NCBI GenBank assembly: GCA_027575765.1 | Contig: JANBPT010001145.1 | Coordinates: forward strand, 1 to 13,507 | Length of the DNA stretch: 13,507 nt | Source: Tieghemiomyces parasiticus | Taxonomy: Eukaryota; Kickxellomycota; Dimargaritomycetes; Dimargaritales; Dimargaritaceae | Direction: 5' to 3' | Shown here: piece after piece, positions 11,044 to 13,507 of the stretch | Numbering within the stretch: the first letter of the stretch is position 1 | Layout: every line of letters begins with the position of its first letter | The notes under the pieces: generated by a model | The model's database searches: none | What the model saw: only the letters and a program-made list of their open reading frames with translations | Told to the model about the DNA's origin: nothing | Position numbers and translations under genes: made by a program

Positions 11044-12007
11044 CGTTAAACGGAATATTGCCATTTAGGGTATTTTATCCATTTTGGCCACAATGGGTAT
11101 AGGTGGCCTGTTGCTCATTTGGTTGACCGACATCAGCTTCTCACACAGGAGGAGCAAGCGTGCGTTGGAGACCAGTCTGGTTATGGTACACTCCATTTGG
11201 GATTCTAACCGAGGGTCAATTCTGTCAATGAGACCATGCTTACAGTGCCTCACCTTAACTGTCGTCTTATGGCGACCGGCAGCCAGTAGGCAGTACCCTC
11301 GATCCAACCGTCCAGACCCATCCCCCACATCAAATAATGCGAATCCGAGGATGATCGGCGAAGTGTCAGTGTATCACTCGCTAGAGGATCGGACCAACCT
11401 CTGATCGACTTCTTTTAAGGCAGATACCAAACTGAAAACCCGGCTTTCCCATCTCTCATGACGTCCACTCCCAAGCAAACCGAAACGATTACTACACAAG
11501 TAGACTGGCACCCTATCGTAATAGTAAACAAAGTTAGACGCCGCGTGGTTTCGTCAGTGTGAATACCAGTCAAGGAGAGACATGCGCTTTGGCAGGGAAA
11601 TGGTATTTAGGCCAGGGCCACGCTTGAATTGCTGATCAGCTTAATCACGTTCGTAGTCGTCGCAGTGGCAATGGGCGCCCCCCTTTAGCTCCATATGGAC
11701 GAGGGCTCCTACCAGATACCTCCCATTTTCTTTTCCATCACTGAGCAGGCCACAACGTATTCAATCCAAGCCGGCGTCGGCCTTGGTTCTACGATTTTCT
11801 AAAAGCTGTAGCTACGGCGGCACCAATCAAAGCAGAACCGTGCGCAGTTATCTACACGTATCACCCTCTTGTGAGTGCGGTGGATACACAAAACACAGCA
11901 CTAAGTGATAATCTAGGTTGTAGGTGAGCTGGTCGGGTACCCACACCCCTCAATAACCCTACGCGACATGAATGGTGATGCCATTTATACGTATCGAGTA
12001 GACTACG

Positions 12008-13018
12008 TCAGTACTTGTATTTGGTAGAATAATCCTTAGGTGACACCACCAGACCGCGACCTTTGCGTGCTCCGCGGAACACAGTCTCGATCAAGTCAAT
12101 CATCTCCTGTTTTACAGTGATGGCCCACGTGATTTTGTTGTTGTTGCCGGTGCCTAGGTCGACCATGATGTGCTTGTTGCGGAAGAAAAACATGAGGGTG
12201 CATGGGTCGTAGAGCTCGTACATCTTATTGAAGTCGGGGACTTCAGTGATATCCACCTGATTGAGTTGCAGGAACATGTCGATAAAGGGAAAAAAAAACA
12301 ATAGTGTCAGTCAAACCATTTCGGGAGGCGAAGATTATATCGCTTGGTTAGGGCGTGTCGATTGGTGAAAGGTATGGGCGCTTACCAGGTAAAATACGGC
12401 AAAGTTCTTAGTCTTCTCGGCCACTCCATAGAGGGTTTCGTCCATGAGCATGCACGTCTTGTCCTGGCGAAGGTAAAGAGGCAAAATTCCGAATGCAATG
12501 AAGTTGTTTGTTAGTTATATTATTGGATCCGACAAGTCTCGCTGGTAACTGCCCATGTTAAGGCCGGATATGAGATATACGGCGCGGTTGTAATAGAAGG
12601 CAATGTATGAATAAGTACGTACCCAATCGTGGCCAAAGCGGATGACGACTACCCGGTCTTCTTCGGAGAGAATGGCCTGGTCAACCTGCCAGCCTATCCA
12701 TTACGTCGTTGTGAAGCGTAGAGGGGGGATATGCGGATGTCACGGGTTAGATAATGCAAAGCGGTCCACGGGCAAAATACAAGCCAGAAGACTGAGAATG
12801 TTAGCCCCCGACAGCGGCTATTTGGTGAATCGACTTACCATTGGTCAGGTGTGGCAAAAAGTAGGACTGGTGGTGCGACGGGAATTGATGTATGAGAATC
12901 ACATGACGGGCGTTGGTAGTAGCGGTGGAGATTGGCAAGCGCTATAGGAGTACTAAGTCACTGGAAGGCCAAGGTAGGCGGTGGCACTGGCTCCTCATCA
13001 ACACAGAAGACTTACCAT
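12008..13018 (-). CDS. dib1: Dib1/Dim1 (U5-15K, TXNL4A family), U4/U6.U5 tri-snRNP spliceosome protein, five exons
   Basis: The coding exons on the minus strand are 13018-13016, 12866-12839, 12693-12623, 12463-12386 and 12256-12008. They join in frame to 429 nt, giving 142 residues plus TGA, exactly the family's usual length. Family landmarks are continuous: SYFLPHL at 2-8, GWQVDQAIL at 11-19, VVVIRFGHDWD at 25-35, FAVFYLVDITEVPDFNKMY around 55-73, MFFFRNKHIM at 82-91, DLGTGNNNK at 93-101, and the GARKGRGLVVSPKDYS tail. The fold is thioredoxin-like without a CxxC active site. Cys38 and Cys79, conserved in the human protein, are present. Dib1 is a core tri-snRNP component that leaves as the spliceosome activates; it acts in the nucleus and is normally essential. 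The start is fixed by exon 2, which lacks a Met and begins after an AG acceptor, and by an ATG followed at once by GTAAGT upstream. One segment (AITV, 105-108) departs from the usual acidic A-M-[ED]-D form. No frameshift or stop is seen, so the gene looks functional. Confidence 0.95.
12257..12385 (-). other. dib1: dib1 intron 4 (129 nt)
   Basis: The donor is GTAAGC and the acceptor is TCAG, between L60 and V61 (phase 0). A T9 tract on the coding strand (12298-12290) starts about 40 nt before the acceptor and could serve as a polypyrimidine tract. The last 45 nt of the intron happen to be open in frame with exon 5, which makes exon 5 look falsely longer. Confidence 0.93.
12464..12622 (-). other. 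dib1: dib1 intron 3 (159 nt)
   Basis: The donor is GTACGT and the acceptor is CCAG. It lies between W34 and D35 of the HDWD motif (phase 0). Confidence 0.92.
12694..12838 (-). other. dib1: dib1 intron 2 (145 nt)
   Basis: The donor is GTAAGT and the acceptor is ATAG. It splits the glycine codon of the N-G-W motif after its first base (phase 1). Confidence 0.9.
12867..13015 (-). other. dib1: dib1 intron 1 (149 nt)
   Basis: The intron begins GTAAGT directly after the start codon and ends in CAG before the TCC TAC codons of exon 2. It separates the ATG from all other coding sequence (phase 0). Confidence 0.85.
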
Positions 13019-13386
13019 TCGTAACGGGGCGATTCGTGAGAAGCTTGCAGGATGACGAGGGCGGGGTTCACCTAGTGCCTTATCGAGCAGCGTGAGGAGA
13101 TGGAAATACAGAAGCGTGGCGCTAAAATGGCGGAATGCGTAAAACAGAAACTAGAATTCCGAGGACTACTAATGGTGGTGGCGGTAGCCTAGCTGTTAAA
13201 CCAAACGATTCGCCCAAGGGGGAAAATATTACTTGACAAGGTGGCATGCAAAAATAGACCCGTGTCAAAAATCTCAGGGGGATTGAATTCTCACTGCAAT
13301 TAAACCAGCCTATTGATCGTGTTAGCTACTGCACGCGACACGGGCCGTGACTACCAAAATCGAGGTTGTCATCCTTAACTTGTTTT
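13019..13386 (-). promoter_or_regulatory. dib1 5' flank between the gene and the right TIR
   Basis: About 370 bp separate the dib1 start codon from the right TIR. The part nearest the gene (13019-13200) is pyrimidine-rich on the coding strand, the same trait seen upstream of the RGS gene. No clear TATA box was found in the usual place. The minimal promoter, and possibly the TIR, must supply transcription if the gene is expressed. No other gene is seen. Confidence 0.35.
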
Positions 13387-13507
13387 TTTTTGGTCCGAGT
13401 GTACCACTTTTACCACACCTCATATCTGCAACTCAATAACCTCCAAAGGGTATCCGATTCACTATGGCCGTTATAAAGCCTGGCTTACGCTTTCAGTGCC
13501 CACCCGC
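13387..13507 (-). repeat. Right terminal inverted repeat
   Basis: This is the inverted copy of bases 1-121. The differences fall at 13430, 13415 and 13397 (opposite 78, 93 and 111). The inner edge is a T9 run at 13383-13391, where the left arm has a five-base A-tract. The small inverted repeat seen at 99-111 on the left is weakened here by the change at 13397. The Dib1 start codon lies about 370 bp inside this arm and the gene is read inward from it, so this arm is close enough to influence the Dib1 promoter. Confidence 0.95.

Larger units (their letters stand above)
5161..12007. other. Gene-free 6.8-kb core; nothing recognised
   Basis: Both strands were read for long frames, transposase signatures, reverse transcriptase or helicase motifs and tRNA-like arms; none was convincing. 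The longest frames (plus 6625-7086, 153 aa; minus 8071-8457, 128 aa; plus 5807-6193, 128 aa) show no domain that I recognise and no codon pattern like the two real genes. Notable non-coding structure is limited to G/C homopolymers at 5509, 6481, 6763, 9082 and 10104 and a compound hairpin at 10983-11043. An intron-rich gene with short exons could escape detection by eye. Confidence 0.45.
1..13507. mobile_element. Candidate 13.5-kb TIR-bounded DNA element carrying two host-type genes, with no transposase seen
   Basis: The two ends of the window are inverted copies of each other over about 121 bases, and each begins at the very first or last base, so the window behaves as one terminally repeated unit. 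TIRs of about 100 bp or more are typical of Mutator-like elements; the fungal Hop element is a known example with TIRs close to 100 bp. The end sequence alone does not identify a superfamily, and the target-site duplication lies outside the window. No reading frame resembles a DDE transposase, a DUF3435 tyrosine recombinase, a helicase or a reverse transcriptase. If this is an element it would be non-autonomous and mobilised in trans. The cargo is an intronless RGS-domain gene and an intron-bearing Dib1 gene. The main alternative is two inverted copies of an unrelated repeat that happen to flank normal chromosomal genes. Confidence 0.6.

Noticed and set aside
12008..12301. 97-aa frame starting with MFFFPFIDMF as an independent gene
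   Set aside because: Its first 15 residues are translated intron 4. The Dib1 family sequence begins precisely after the AG at 12258-12257 and continues upstream into exons 4 to 1.
1..13507. Starship-type giant fungal element
   Set aside because: Starships carry a DUF3435 tyrosine recombinase near one end and have short or no TIRs. Here the TIRs are long and no such gene is present near either end.

Overview
The window looks like fungal nuclear DNA. It is bounded exactly by a pair of long terminal inverted repeats (TIRs), bases 1-121 and 13387-13507. The first 77 bases of the two arms are identical when one is reverse-complemented, and only three substitutions occur in the first 116. The window therefore reads as one complete 13.5-kb TIR-bounded unit, most simply a large non-autonomous DNA transposon. 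No transposase, integrase, helicase or tyrosine recombinase could be recognised inside it.

Only two genes can be supported, and both lie on the minus strand. (1) Bases 3102-4103 encode an intronless 333-aa protein with a regulator of G-protein signalling (RGS) domain, split by a serine-rich insert of about 160 residues. (2) Bases 12008-13018 hold a complete five-exon gene for Dib1/Dim1 (U5-15K, TXNL4A family), a thioredoxin-fold protein of the U4/U6.U5 tri-snRNP. Its exons join to exactly 142 codons, the usual family length, all four introns are GT-AG, and the start codon is the only coding triplet in exon 1. The fungal assignment rests on the GT-AG introns of 129-159 nt, the split RGS form and the Dib1 residues. 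The Dib1 sequence resembles basidiomycete or early-diverging fungal proteins more than those of ascomycete yeasts or moulds. No species is claimed.

Layout: left TIR; about 2.5 kb with no recognisable gene; the RGS locus with purine-skewed flanks (about 2.66-5.16 kb); about 6.8 kb with no recognisable gene, containing several G/C homopolymer tracts of 9 or more and a strong compound hairpin near 11.0 kb; the Dib1 locus (12.0-13.02 kb); about 370 bp of Dib1 upstream DNA; right TIR. The two genes have unrelated cell functions (signalling and splicing) and do not form a pathway. What links them is their position between the TIRs. The best reading is host genes captured at the DNA level, since introns are retained, by a Pack-TYPE-like element. 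The alternative is ordinary host genes lying between two inverted copies of a repeat. Flanking DNA, which the window lacks, would decide between these.
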